Below, in pieces: positions 44,015-54,493 of a stretch of 64,000 nt of DNA. This stretch comes from Rothia halotolerans. Lineage in GTDB: Bacteria; Actinomycetota; Actinomycetes; Actinomycetales; Micrococcaceae. The stretch lies in the NCBI RefSeq assembly GCF_004136635.1, contig NZ_NOIU01000002.1, positions 496,001 to 560,000 on the forward strand, given 5' to 3'. The stretch's first letter is position 1. Every line of letters starts with the position of its first letter. A program made the position numbers and the translations under genes. Under the pieces are notes generated by a model. That model saw nothing but the letters and a program-made list of their open reading frames with translations. It was not told the DNA's origin and made no database searches.

Positions 44015-44322
44015 GGGATGGGCTCCGTGATGGTGACCAGCTTGCGGCCGTCGGGGAAGGTCGCCTCGACCTGGATGTCGGCGATCATCTCCGGGACGCC
44101 CTCCATGACCTGCTCGCGGCGCAGCACGTGCCGGCCCTCGGCCATCAGCTCGGCCAGCGGGCGGCCGTCCCGCGCACCCTCGAGGGCCCAGCAGGAGATG
44201 AGCGCCACGGCCTCCGGGTGGTTGAGCAAGACGCCGCGGCCCAGGCGCTCGCGCGCGACCATGCCCGCCACGGAGAGCAGCAGCTTCTCGGTGTCTGACG
44301 GTGTGATCATCATGACGCTCAT
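44011..44322 (-). CDS. ureA: Urease subunit gamma
   Basis: 103-residue UreA, the smallest structural subunit. [21 protein letters not shown] is the family N-terminus, [11 protein letters not shown] and [19 protein letters not shown] follow, and it ends with LVTITEPIP. Three in-frame ATGs (44322, 44313, 44310) are possible; a family-like start would be one of the latter two. None has a strong Shine-Dalgarno sequence. It opens the ureABCFGD operon. Confidence 0.95.
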   Translation of the reverse strand: MSVMMITPSDTEKLLLSVAGMVARERLGRGVLLNHPEAVALISCWALEGARDGRPLAELMAEGRHVLRREQVMEGVPEMIADIQVEATFPDGRKLVTITEPIP

Positions 44323-44448
44323 CGTGGCCCCGCGGTGTTTCGGGAACGTTTCGCGCAGCAGTGAGTTCCTTGGGCGCGGCCGGCGTCACAATGCGGCGCT
44401 TTCCGGTCCTGACTACCGCAGAAGCACCTTTTGGGGTACTACTTCCGT

Positions 44449-45054
44449 ATGAGAGGGCGGGGAAAAGACCCGTCTGAGGTGGCAAAGGCGCTGAGGGACA
44501 TGGGACGGATCATCGCGCGGTGCACGGCATCGCTGGCCGCTGCCTCGGCGCTCCTGCTGCTGCCGCCGTCCCGGCGGGACCGGGAGCCCGCGCCTCGGCC
44601 CGAAGTGCCCGTCTTCTGGGCTCCCGAGTGCCCCCGGCTGGAGGTCGTGCTCGTGGCCCCCTCGGGACCGGACGGGCCGCTGGAGGTGACGGGGACTCTG
44701 CGGCTCGGCGGGGAGGTCAGGAGGTTCCGGACGGGCGACCTCTGGGCCGGCGAGGAGACGAGCAGGCGCTTCCCAGCGCGCTCCGGCAGCGTGCCGGGCC
44801 CCGGCGGAACCGGCTCGCAGGCCTCGGGAAGGACCGGCTCGCCGGCCTCCGGTGGGGCCGAGACGCGGGTCTCCGGGAGGGCCGATGACGCCGGGACCTC
44901 GGGCGGCCCCTCCCTCTCCTGGGAGCTCTGCTGGCGAGGGCCCCCGGGACGCTGCGGGAGGGAGGAGGGCATCGCCCGCCTCGCCGGGAGGCCAGAGGGG
45001 CCTCCCGCGCCCCGTCCTTCGCCACGCGAGTGCGCGGCGCCGCGTCGGCCCTGA
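44449..45054 (+). CDS. Hypothetical protein, possibly membrane-anchored
   Basis: Open frame of about 201 residues that I do not recognise. Codon third positions are strongly G/C, as in real genes here. [17 protein letters not shown] near residues 24-40 could be a signal or anchor segment. The middle holds a repetitive Gly/Ser/Thr stretch ([16 protein letters not shown]). Start is uncertain: ATG 44449 has no clear ribosome binding site, and TTG 44431 or ATG 44500 are in frame. The complementary strand is also open, so the call is weak. It is divergent from ureA. Confidence 0.35.
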   Translation: MRGRGKDPSEVAKALRDMGRIIARCTASLAAASALLLLPPSRRDREPAPRPEVPVFWAPECPRLEVVLVAPSGPDGPLEVTGTLRLGGEVRRFRTGDLWAGEETSRRFPARSGSVPGPGGTGSQASGRTGSPASGGAETRVSGRADDAGTSGGPSLSWELCWRGPPGRCGREEGIARLAGRPEGPPAPRPSPRECAAPRRP

Positions 45055-45097
45055 GGCGAGGCGCTCGGCTCCTCCCCACCGCCGGGCCTCCGCAGGC

Positions 45098-45796
45098 TCA
45101 GTCGAGCCGCTCCAGCCACGCCGAGAAGACCTCGTGGGCCTGGGACCTCAGGTCGGCGGCATAGTCCTGGGCCCCGCGTCGCATCTTCTCGACGTCGACC
45201 CCCTCGGAGGCGAGCTCGTGGGCATGACCCACCAGCCACGCCTCGATGTCCTCCGGCTCGACCTCGATGTGGAACTGGAGGCCCAGCAGCTTCTCCCCCA
45301 GCTGGAATGCCTGCATCGAGCAGGCGTCGGTCTCGGCCAGGCGCTCCGCGGAGTCGGGGACGGCGAAGGTCTCCGAGTGCCAGTGCAGCACCGGGCGCCC
45401 GTCCAGGGGAGCCAGCACCGAGTCCCGGCCCTCCTCGGTCAGCCGGAGGGGGCCGAAGCCGATCTCCGAGCGCTCCGCCGGGACGACCTCGGACCCCAGG
45501 GCCGCGGCCATCAGCTGCGCGCCGAGGCAGACGCCCAGCGTGGGCAGGTTGGACTGCACGCGCGTGGCGACGATCTCCCGCTCATTCTGCAGGAAGGGGT
45601 ACCTTTCCGCGTCGTTGACGCCCAGGGGGCCGCCGAGGACGATCAGGAGGTCGGCCTCCTGCGCCTGGTTCGGCTCGATCGGGCCGACGGGGGCGTCGCA
45701 GTATTCGATCTCGTAGTCTCGGTGCCGCAGCTCGGCCTCCAGGAGGCCCAGGTCCTCGAAGGGGACGTGGCGGATGACGTAGGCGCTCTTGCTCAT
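45098..45796 (-). CDS. Class I glutamine amidotransferase-like protein (GuaA-like domain)
   Basis: 232-residue stand-alone class I glutamine amidotransferase. The catalytic cysteine is C90 in LGVCLGAQLMA, and the His-Glu pair is H176-x-E178 in LQFHIEVEP. ILLVLGGPLGVND-like ADLLIVLGGPLGV precedes it. Such proteins are often annotated as GMP-synthase-like, and some detoxify or gamma-glutamylate small molecules. No synthetase partner is nearby. The ATG overlaps the stop of the EamA gene by four bases, so it is the third cistron of a TetR-EamA-amidotransferase operon. Confidence 0.87.
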   Translation of the reverse strand: MSKSAYVIRHVPFEDLGLLEAELRHRDYEIEYCDAPVGPIEPNQAQEADLLIVLGGPLGVNDAERYPFLQNEREIVATRVQSNLPTLGVCLGAQLMAAALGSEVVPAERSEIGFGPLRLTEEGRDSVLAPLDGRPVLHWHSETFAVPDSAERLAETDACSMQAFQLGEKLLGLQFHIEVEPEDIEAWLVGHAHELASEGVDVEKMRRGAQDYAADLRSQAHEVFSAWLERLD

Positions 45797-46848
45797 GGGG
45801 TCTCCTCGGAACGGACGTCGGCGCTTGCCGGGTGTGTTCCCAGCCTATCCGCCGGAGCCGCCTCCCCGTGAGTGGCGGTGCCCTCGGGAGCCGAGGGGCC
45901 GGCGGGTCCGGCCACGGCCGGCGTCGTCCCCGTCTCCGGCCGCGTCCCGGGCGGTGCGCCGCCGGCATTGGCCGGGGCCAGCGCCAGCACCGCGAGCACC
46001 AGCCCGATCAGCGCCAGGCCGGCCCACCCGGCCGGCTCAAGGCGCTCCCCCACCACCAGCACGGCCAGCACCGCGGCGACGGCCGGCTCGCTGAGGGTGA
46101 CGGTGGTCGCCGTGCTGGCGGGCACCTTGGTCAGCCCGTAGCCGAAGAGCACGTACCCCAGGAACATCGGCACCAGCGCCATGTACGCGGCGACGCCGAG
46201 CGCCTCCGGCGTCGCCACCAGCGGCGCGCCGGTCAGCGCGAGGACCGGCATCAGCAGCAGGCCGCCGGCGCCGAAGATCGAGCCCATCGACGCCGCCCGC
46301 CCGACGCCGTCGCGCATGAGCCGCTGCGCCGCCCAGGAGTAGCCGGCGTAGGCGGTCCCGGCGAGCAGCCCCAGCGCGATGCCGCCCAGCATCGGCGCTC
46401 CGGAGGCGGAGGAGGACGCCGAGGAGACGCACAGCAGCGCGCTGCCCGCCGTCCCCAGGACCGCCGCGACCACCCACCAGCGGCTGAGCGCGCGGTGTTC
46501 GACCACCCGCTCCAGGACCCCGGAGGCCAGCGGCGCCGAGGCCAGGGAGACCACCGTCCCGATGGCCACCCCGGACAGGTGCATCGAGCTGTAGAAGGCG
46601 AGCGGGTAGACCGCCACCGCCAGGGCCCCGAGCGCGACGACGCCCGCCCGCCCTCGCAGCCTCGTCCGCGCGGACCACAGGGAGGGCAGGGCGATGAGCG
46701 CCTGCAGGAGGCCGCCGATGCCGAGCGAGGCCGCGCCGATCGCGAGGGGGCCGGCGTCGGGAGCGAAGGTGGCCGCGGTGCCGGTGGTGCCCCACAGGAC
46801 GGCGGTGACGGTCAGGGCGCCGAGGCCGGCGAGCCGCCCCCGGTTCAC
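45793..46848 (-). CDS. EamA-family (DMT superfamily) transporter
   Basis: 351-residue drug/metabolite transporter with about ten hydrophobic spans in two EamA repeats. Typical segments include ALTVTAVLWGTTGTAATF, MHLSGVAIGTVVSLASAPLASGVLE, and STATTVTLSEPAVAAVLAVLVVGERL. The last 55 residues are a polar, Pro/Ala-rich cytoplasmic or external tail. The start is a GTG (46846-46848) overlapping the TetR stop (GTGA). The stop overlaps the amidotransferase start. The substrate is unknown; export of an amino acid or drug-like compound is likely given the TetR partner. Confidence 0.88.
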   Translation of the reverse strand: MNRGRLAGLGALTVTAVLWGTTGTAATFAPDAGPLAIGAASLGIGGLLQALIALPSLWSARTRLRGRAGVVALGALAVAVYPLAFYSSMHLSGVAIGTVVSLASAPLASGVLERVVEHRALSRWWVVAAVLGTAGSALLCVSSASSSASGAPMLGGIALGLLAGTAYAGYSWAAQRLMRDGVGRAASMGSIFGAGGLLLMPVLALTGAPLVATPEALGVAAYMALVPMFLGYVLFGYGLTKVPASTATTVTLSEPAVAAVLAVLVVGERLEPAGWAGLALIGLVLAVLALAPANAGGAPPGTRPETGTTPAVAGPAGPSAPEGTATHGEAAPADRLGTHPASADVRSEETP

Positions 46849-47441
46849 AGCGCCCCCACGATCGCGGCGGCGAGGGCGCGGGCGCGCTCCAGCCGGGCGG
46901 GGGTGCCCTCGAGGCCAGCGCGGGCGACGCCGCCCTCGAGGAGCAGCGCGCACTGCTCCGCGGCGGCCGCGGCGGGCCCAGGCTCCGCGACCTCGGCCAG
47001 GCACTCGGCCAGGATCCGCTCGACCTGCTCCTTGTGGCGGCGCACCGCCTCCCGGCCGGGCGTTCCGGCGGGCAGCTCGGCGGCGGCGTTGAGGAGGCCG
47101 CAGCCGCGGAAGCCGCCGGCGTGCGCGTCCTCGGCGTGGTCGATGTAGGCGTCGAAGACGGCCAGCGCCCGCTCGAGCGGCGTCGCGGCCGCCTCGCTGC
47201 GGCGCCGGAGCAGCTCGAGCCACTCCTCGTGCCGCCGCTCGATGTAGGCGAGCACGAGATCGTCCTTGGAGGCGAAGTTGTTGTAGAGGCTCTGCTTCGC
47301 GACGCCGGCATCGGCGGTGATGGTGTCGATGCCGGTCGCGGTCATCCCCTCGGCGTAGAAGAGGCGGCCGGCCGCGGCGAGGATGCGCTCGCGCGCCGGG
47401 CTCGGCCGGGAGGGACGGCGCTGCTGCGGAAGGGTGGGCAT
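46845..47441 (-). CDS. TetR-family transcriptional regulator
   Basis: 198-residue TetR regulator. The helix-turn-helix covers about residues 18-62 (RERILAAAGRLFYAEGMTATGIDTITADAGVAKQSLYNNFASKDDLV). The C-terminal half is Ala/Glu-rich and diverged, as usual for ligand-binding parts. It starts 10 bases downstream of a 40-bp perfect palindrome, which is probably its own operator. It overlaps the EamA transporter by four bases, so it should repress its own operon and be released by an exported substrate (inference). Confidence 0.92.
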   Translation of the reverse strand: MPTLPQQRRPSRPSPARERILAAAGRLFYAEGMTATGIDTITADAGVAKQSLYNNFASKDDLVLAYIERRHEEWLELLRRRSEAAATPLERALAVFDAYIDHAEDAHAGGFRGCGLLNAAAELPAGTPGREAVRRHKEQVERILAECLAEVAEPGPAAAAAEQCALLLEGGVARAGLEGTPARLERARALAAAIVGAL

Positions 47442-47451
47442 GGGTGATCCT

Positions 47452-47491
47452 CTCAGGTCGTTAGGTAGACCAGTCTACCTAACGACCTGAG
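47452..47491. promoter_or_regulatory. 40-bp perfect palindrome upstream of TetR
   Basis: 19-bp perfect arms (47452-47470 and 47473-47491) with a 2-bp centre. The core contains TAGAC-CA-GTCTA, a half-site type seen for several TetR-family repressors. It lies just before the TetR start and after the M20 amidohydrolase stop (47573), and its proximal arm overlaps the TetR ribosome binding region. It may be both operator and terminator. Confidence 0.75.
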
Positions 47492-47572
47492 GGGCGGCCA
47501 CCACGCCGGGACCGGGGCCGAGGGTCCGGGCGGCGCGGACGGACCGCCCGCGCCGCAGCCGTTGCCTCCGAC

Positions 47573-48832
47573 TCACGCCTCCAGCGGCACCTGCGTCGCA
47601 CCGGGCTCGCGGGCGGCCTGGGCCTCGAGGAGCTCGGAGCGCAGCTGCGGGTCCAGCGCAGCGTCCAGGGCGGTCAGCGCGATCACCGCGGCGCCGTCCA
47701 GCACGGCCTCGTCCGCCTCGGCGGTGATGGCGTCGGCTGCGAAGCTGGAGTGGTGCATGACGGCGTGGGAGCCGCGCACCGCGATCATGCCGTGGACCGT
47801 GGGGACCACCTGGGAGACGTTGCCCATGTCGGTGGAACCACCGCCGTCGACCGGGACGGGGTCGACCTCCCGGCCGCGCTTTTCCATGTTCGCGTCCCAG
47901 TACCGGCCGAGGCCCTCGTGCGTCAGCACGGGCGCGTAGGGGTGCTCGGTCTGCCGGTGCTCCCAGGAGCAGCCGGTGGCGACCGCAGCGCCCTCGAAGC
48001 AGGCCAGCACGCGCTGCTTCAGCGCGCGCCAGGTCTCGACGTCCTTGGCGCGCACCTCTGCCTGGAGCACCGCGGTGCCGGCGATCACGTTGGTGGCCGA
48101 GCCGCCGTCGGAGATGAAGGCGTTGGTGTTCGCGCCGGCCGGGAGGTGCTGGCGCAGGAAGGCCAGGTTCACCATCGCCAGGCTCGCGGCGGCCCCGGCG
48201 TTGATCGCCTCGAAGGGGGCACCGGCGGCGTGGGCCTCGCGCCCGGTGTAGACGACCTCGAAGCGCTCCACGGCGGTCATGGTCATGGACAGGACGCTGA
48301 TGTCGCCGTCGGGCCGGCCGTGGACCATCAGGGAGAAGGCGGCGTCCTCCCAGGCGCCGGCGTTCAGCAGCGAGACCTTGCCGCCGCCGTGCTCCTCCGC
48401 GGGGGTGCCCAGCAACTTGATCCGCAGGCCCGCGGCGTCGGCCACGGAGCGCAGGGCCAGGGCGGCGCCGACGCCGGCGGAGGCGATGATGTTGTGGCCG
48501 CAGCCGTGGCCGATGTGGGGCAGGGCGTCGTACTCGGAGCAGATGACCACGGTCAGCTCGCCGCTGCCGTAGACCGCCTCCAGCGCGGTCTCCAGGCCGT
48601 AGGCCCCGCGCTCGACCTCGAAGCCGCCGGCCTCCAGCACCTCGGCGACCGCCGCCGCCGAGCGGTGCTCCTCCCAGGAGAGCTCCTCGAGCCCGTGGAT
48701 GGTCCGGCTGAGCTGCAGGAGGTCCTCGCGGGAGTCCTCCACCGCCTCGGTAATGGCCGCGGCGAGCCGCTCGTGCTCGGAGGACCGCTCGTTCTCGGGC
48801 GAGGCGGCGGAGGTGGCGTCGTGGGGGGTCAT
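47573..48832 (-). CDS. M20-family amidohydrolase
   Basis: 419-residue metal-dependent amidohydrolase of the M20D type, which includes aminoacylases and aminobenzoyl-glutamate or indoleacetyl-amino-acid hydrolases. CSEYDALPHIGHGCGHN holds the first metal histidines, PAEEHGGGK the catalytic glutamate, and MVHGRPD and the dimerisation block REAHAAGAPFEAINAGAA follow. The start is ATG 48830-48832 with AAGGA five bases upstream. Its divergent neighbour is an Lrp/AsnC regulator, so the substrate may be an N-acylated or dipeptide-like amino acid (inference). Confidence 0.9.
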   Translation of the reverse strand: MTPHDATSAASPENERSSEHERLAAAITEAVEDSREDLLQLSRTIHGLEELSWEEHRSAAAVAEVLEAGGFEVERGAYGLETALEAVYGSGELTVVICSEYDALPHIGHGCGHNIIASAGVGAALALRSVADAAGLRIKLLGTPAEEHGGGKVSLLNAGAWEDAAFSLMVHGRPDGDISVLSMTMTAVERFEVVYTGREAHAAGAPFEAINAGAAASLAMVNLAFLRQHLPAGANTNAFISDGGSATNVIAGTAVLQAEVRAKDVETWRALKQRVLACFEGAAVATGCSWEHRQTEHPYAPVLTHEGLGRYWDANMEKRGREVDPVPVDGGGSTDMGNVSQVVPTVHGMIAVRGSHAVMHHSSFAADAITAEADEAVLDGAAVIALTALDAALDPQLRSELLEAQAAREPGATQVPLEA

Positions 48833-48973
48833 GGGGATCCTTTCGCGGGTCGGACGGGGGCGGGCCGCGCCGGCCGCGGCGGGCGCAGCCGGTGACGGCG
48901 GACACTCCCATAGTCCTCGCACTGCGACTCCGCGGCATCCCATTGCACGTGTCGATGAATTATGCTGTTCGGC

Positions 48974-50008
48974 GTGCAAGAAGACCGGCTCGACCCCCTG
49001 GATGAGCGCATCATCCATGCCCTGCAGATCAACGGGAGGGCCCGCTGGAAGGACCTCTCCCCCGTACTGGGGGTCGACCCGGCGACGCTGTCCCGGCGGT
49101 GGGACGCACTGCGCGGCCGTGGCTTGGCGTGGGTCAGCGGCTACTTCCCGCAGCGCTCCGCGGGCGCGCTGGTCGACGTCGTCTGCGCCCCTCAGCGGGT
49201 CCGCGAGGTCGAGGAGAGCCTGCTGAGCATCCCGGAGGTCACCACGGTGGACCACACCTCGGGCGCGCGGGACATCCTCGCGACCGTGCTGACCGACACC
49301 CCGCGGGAGGTCTGGGAGGTGGCCACCGGGCGCATCGGCACCCTGCCGGGCGTGCGCGGCACCCAGAGCCACCTCATCACGACGCAGATCATGGAGGCCT
49401 CGAGCTGGCGGATCCGGGCGCTCTCCCCCGCGGAGGCCGCGCGCGTGCCCCTGCCCCGCCCGCCGCGCGGCAGGGCGCCGCGCACCCTGAGCCCCGACGT
49501 CGAGGCGGCCATCCGGTACGCCCTGCTGGAGGACGGGCGGGCCCCGGTCAGCCGGATCGCCCGCCGGTCCGGGCTCAGCGAGCAGCGCATCTCCGACGGG
49601 ATCGCGCTCATGATCGCCCAGGGCGGGCTGAGGCTGCGCACCGACGTCGCGCGCACGGTGACCGGGTGGCCGATCTACGCGTGGCACTTCCTGAGGGTGC
49701 CCGCCAAGCTCGTCGCCCAGGCTCGGACCATCCTGCCGCAGGTCCCCGAGCTGCGCTCCGCCTTCGTCGTCGCCAGCCAGTACAACCTGGTCACGGCGGT
49801 CTGGCTGCGGGAGCTCGCGGACGTCACCCGCTTCGAGGCGGCCATGGAGTCGGTGCTGCCGGGGGCCCGGATCATGGACCGCAGCGTTGTGTTCTCCATG
49901 GGGAAGCACATGGGGCGGCTGTTGGACGGCGAGGGCCGGGCAACGCTGGGGTACGTCCATCCCCATCGCGACGGGGGCATGGCGGCTCCCGAACCCCAGG
50001 GGCGCTGA
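48974..50008 (+). CDS. Lrp/AsnC-family regulator with duplicated domains
   Basis: 344-residue regulator, about twice the usual 150-residue Lrp length. It contains two winged-helix parts (DERIIHALQINGRARWKDLSPVLGVDPATLSRRWDALR, and VEAAIRYALLEDGRAPVSRIARRSGLSEQRI) and two RAM-like ligand domains. Start choice: an ATG at 48962 is in frame, but the GTG at 48974 gives a family-like N-terminus (VQEDRLDPLDERII) and lies seven bases after TATGCT, so it may be leaderless. It is divergent from the M20 amidohydrolase and probably controls it. Confidence 0.87.
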   Translation: MQEDRLDPLDERIIHALQINGRARWKDLSPVLGVDPATLSRRWDALRGRGLAWVSGYFPQRSAGALVDVVCAPQRVREVEESLLSIPEVTTVDHTSGARDILATVLTDTPREVWEVATGRIGTLPGVRGTQSHLITTQIMEASSWRIRALSPAEAARVPLPRPPRGRAPRTLSPDVEAAIRYALLEDGRAPVSRIARRSGLSEQRISDGIALMIAQGGLRLRTDVARTVTGWPIYAWHFLRVPAKLVAQARTILPQVPELRSAFVVASQYNLVTAVWLRELADVTRFEAAMESVLPGARIMDRSVVFSMGKHMGRLLDGEGRATLGYVHPHRDGGMAAPEPQGR

Positions 50009-50111
50009 ACGCGGCTCTGCCAGGAGCCTTCGCCGGAAGCAGGCTGGCCGCCGAGGGGCCTACTCCAACCACCGGCCCCGCCGAAGTGTTGGCAGCTGGC
50101 CGGGCCGTGGT

Positions 50112-50128
50112 TGGAGTGATGTAAATCA
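50112..50128 (+). repeat. First copy of a duplicated 17-bp promoter element
   Basis: TGGAGTGATGTAAATCA here matches 50471-50487 at 16 of 17 positions. Its dyad is less perfect than that of the second copy. Confidence 0.6.
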
Positions 50129-50470
50129 GCGGGATGAGGCTGGATCGCTGTCATACCAAGGAGCGGGGACATGTTCGGTACAACCGAGGCGGCGCCCCGA
50201 ACGCTCGAAAGCATCCGGGACGCCTAGAGTTTTTGCTGACCCTGGCAGCTATCCATAGGGGGCCACGGTCTGCCAGAGACAAGTCGGGACCCTACCGACC
50301 CTTACAGTGTATCCCTTGGGCTACTCACCCTCGGCGAGCGCGCCGAGGCTCGGGTAGTTGGACTCGAGTTGATTGGCGGCCTCCAGCGCGGTGTGGGTGA
50401 CCGCTGCGGCTTCTCCTCATGGCCGGGGCAACAGCCCCTCTGGACCGTTGACGACCGGCCGGAACGGTGA

Positions 50471-50490
50471 TGGAGTGATATAAATCACTC
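50471..50490 (+). promoter_or_regulatory. CRP/GlxR-like operator and -10 of the sugar porter
   Basis: A palindrome with 7-bp arms, GAGTGAT-ATAA-ATCACTC (50473-50490), contains GTGA-N6-TCAC, the core of CRP/GlxR-type sites. It includes TATAAA (50479-50484), a likely -10, 22 bases before the ATG. A regulator bound here would block RNA polymerase. Confidence 0.55.
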
Positions 50491-50505
50491 TCCCTGGAGG
50501 CCGTC

Positions 50506-51918
50506 ATGTCAGAGCACCAGAATCCGGCGGTGGAGGTCCCGCTCGGTCGGGTCGTCCTGGTCGCCGCCACGGCGGCCCTCGGCGGCTTCCTCTTCGGCTT
50601 CGACACGGCGGTGATCAACGGCGCGGTCGGGGCCATCGGCGAGCGGTTCGAGGCCTCGGGCTTCCTGCTCGGCTTCGCCGTCGCCTCGGCGCTCATCGGC
50701 TGCGCGGTCGGCGCCTGGTACGCCGGCCCCGTCGCGGACCGGCTCGGCCGCATCCGGGTGATGATCATCGCGGCGGCGCTCTTCGTCATCAGCTCGATCG
50801 GTTGCGGGGCGGCCTTCTCCATCTGGGACCTCTCCCTCTGGCGGGCGGTCGGCGGGCTCGGCGTCGGCGCGGCGTCGATCATCGCCCCGGCCTACATCGC
50901 AGAGGTCTCCCCGGCGGGCATCCGCGGCAGGCTGGGGTCGCTGCAGCAGCTGGCGATCGTCACCGGCATCTTCGTCGCGCTGCTAACCGCCTACGCGCTG
51001 GTCGCCGCGGCCGGCAGCGCCACCGCGCCGCTCTTCGGCATCGAGGCCTGGCGGCTGATGTTCCTCGCCGAGCTCGTGCCGGCGATCGTCTACGGCGTCC
51101 TCGCTTTTACCATCCCGGAGTCGCCGCGCTTCCTCATCTCCCGCGGGCAGCGGCAGAAGGCGCTGAAGGTCCTGAACCGCTACGTGGGCGGCGACGCGGA
51201 GCAGACCGCGGACGAGATCGAGAAGTCGTTCCGGGGACGCTCGGAGCGCCCTCGGCTCTCGATCCTGCGCGGACCCTCCGGACGCGTCTACCCGGTCGTG
51301 TGGACAGGCCTCGGCCTGGCGGTGCTCCAGCAGTTCACGGGGATCAACGTCATCTTCTACTACTCCTCGGTGCTGTGGCAGGCGGTCGGCTTCACCGAGC
51401 AGGACTCGCTGATCATCACCGTGATCACCTCCGTGACCAACATCCTCACCACGGTGGTGGCGATCCTGCTCATCGACAAGGTGGGCCGCAAGCCCCTGCT
51501 GCTGATCGGCTCGATCGGCCAGTTCGCCTCGCTCGCGGTCCTGGCGATCACCTTCGCCACGGCGCCGGTGGTCGGCGGGGAGCCGGTCCTCGAGGGGGCC
51601 GCGAGCCCGATCGCCCTGATCGCCGCCAACCTCTTCGTCGTCTTCTTCGGCTGCACCTGGGGGCCCATCATGTGGGTCATGCTCGGCGAGATGTTCCCCA
51701 ACAAGATCCGGGTCATGGCGCTCGCGGTCGCCGGCGCCGCCCAGTGGGCCGCGAACTTCGCCGTCTCGACGACCTTCCCCGCCCTCTCCGAGATCGGGCT
51801 GGGCCTGGCCTACGGCGTGTACACCGCCTTCGCGTTCATCTCCATCTTCTTCGTCGCCCGGTTCATCCAGGAGACCAAGGGGCAGACCCTGGAGGAGCTC
51901 TCCGAGCGCGACGGGTAG
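50506..51918 (+). CDS. Sugar-porter MFS transporter
   Basis: 470-residue symporter of the sugar porter family (XylE/GalP-like) with twelve predicted spans. Signatures: GGFLFGFDTAVINGA in span 1, DRLGRI in loop 2-3, PESPRFL after span 6, QQFTGINVIFYYS in span 7, DKVGRKPLL in loop 8-9, and ETKGQTLEEL at the C-terminus. GGAGG lies six bases before the ATG. The CRP-like site in its promoter fits carbon-source control. The GH3 beta-glucosidase 3.5 kb downstream could supply a substrate but is not in the same operon. Confidence 0.93.
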   Translation: MSEHQNPAVEVPLGRVVLVAATAALGGFLFGFDTAVINGAVGAIGERFEASGFLLGFAVASALIGCAVGAWYAGPVADRLGRIRVMIIAAALFVISSIGCGAAFSIWDLSLWRAVGGLGVGAASIIAPAYIAEVSPAGIRGRLGSLQQLAIVTGIFVALLTAYALVAAAGSATAPLFGIEAWRLMFLAELVPAIVYGVLAFTIPESPRFLISRGQRQKALKVLNRYVGGDAEQTADEIEKSFRGRSERPRLSILRGPSGRVYPVVWTGLGLAVLQQFTGINVIFYYSSVLWQAVGFTEQDSLIITVITSVTNILTTVVAILLIDKVGRKPLLLIGSIGQFASLAVLAITFATAPVVGGEPVLEGAASPIALIAANLFVVFFGCTWGPIMWVMLGEMFPNKIRVMALAVAGAAQWAANFAVSTTFPALSEIGLGLAYGVYTAFAFISIFFVARFIQETKGQTLEELSERDG

Positions 51919-52149
51919 GCGGGCGGTCCAGTGACGACGCGGAGGTCCGGCGACGACGCGACGCGGAGGGCTCGGAGGGGGGTCCGTCCCTTCCTCTTCG
52001 GTGTCCTCGCGCCGTCTCGTGCCCACGAGCCCGTTTCTCGTGCGCGCTCCTCGCCGACCGGGATCCTCCAGCCTTCCGACTCTGCGCCTGCTTTGCCCGC
52101 CCCGGGGATCGGCACCCGAGTCCCGATCTTCCGTTCACATTCTTGAAGC
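51919..52149. other. Spacer between sugar porter and copper ATPase
   Basis: 231 bases without a supported gene. A direct repeat GACGACGCG occurs near 51934 and 51953. No clear terminator for the porter was found. The region leads into the CsoR-type operator. Confidence 0.4.
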
Positions 52150-52169
52150 ATACCCCTAGGGGGTATAGC
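52143..52169 (+). promoter_or_regulatory. CsoR-type operator and promoter of the metal ATPase
   Basis: ATACCCC-TAG-GGGGTAT at 52150-52166 is a palindrome with 7-bp arms and matches the CsoR/RcnR-type site (ATACCC...GGGTAT). It lies between TTGAAG (52143-52148) and TATAGC (52164-52169). Copper-released repression is expected. No csoR gene is in the window. Confidence 0.75.
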
Positions 52170-52218
52170 GTGAGGAGGACAGACCCCTGGACGAGGAAGC
52201 AGGAGGGACGGAACGAGC

Positions 52219-54387
<2,169 letters not shown>

Positions 54388-54452
54388 GGCCGGGGCGATG
54401 AGGCCGTCCGGGCGCTGCGGTGCCAGGTCCGGGGACCACCCCTGGCATGGTC

Positions 54453-54485
54453 CCGCCGCCCGGGCGCTCTCTCGTCGGGCGGCGG
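54453..54485. terminator. Convergent terminator after the copper ATPase
   Basis: Perfect 10-bp arms (54453-54462 and 54476-54485) with a 13-nt loop lie between the ATPase (+) and the TVP38 gene (-). A second 7-bp stem is at 54421-54447. Confidence 0.65.
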
Positions 54486-54493
54486 CGCTCGGC

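Larger units (their letters stand above)
50009..50505. other. Long intergenic region before the sugar porter
   Basis: 497 bases with no intact gene. It contains an inverted repeat near 50062-50117 (CTCCAACCAC / GTGGTTGGAG) that may terminate the AsnC gene. It also holds two nearly identical 17-bp elements (50112-50128 and 50471-50487). A minus-strand reading ending at a TAG (50321-50323) encodes an unbroken tail EAAAVTHTALEAANQLESNY that looks like the remnant of a lost gene. The last copy of the 17-bp element is the porter's promoter region. Confidence 0.5.
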
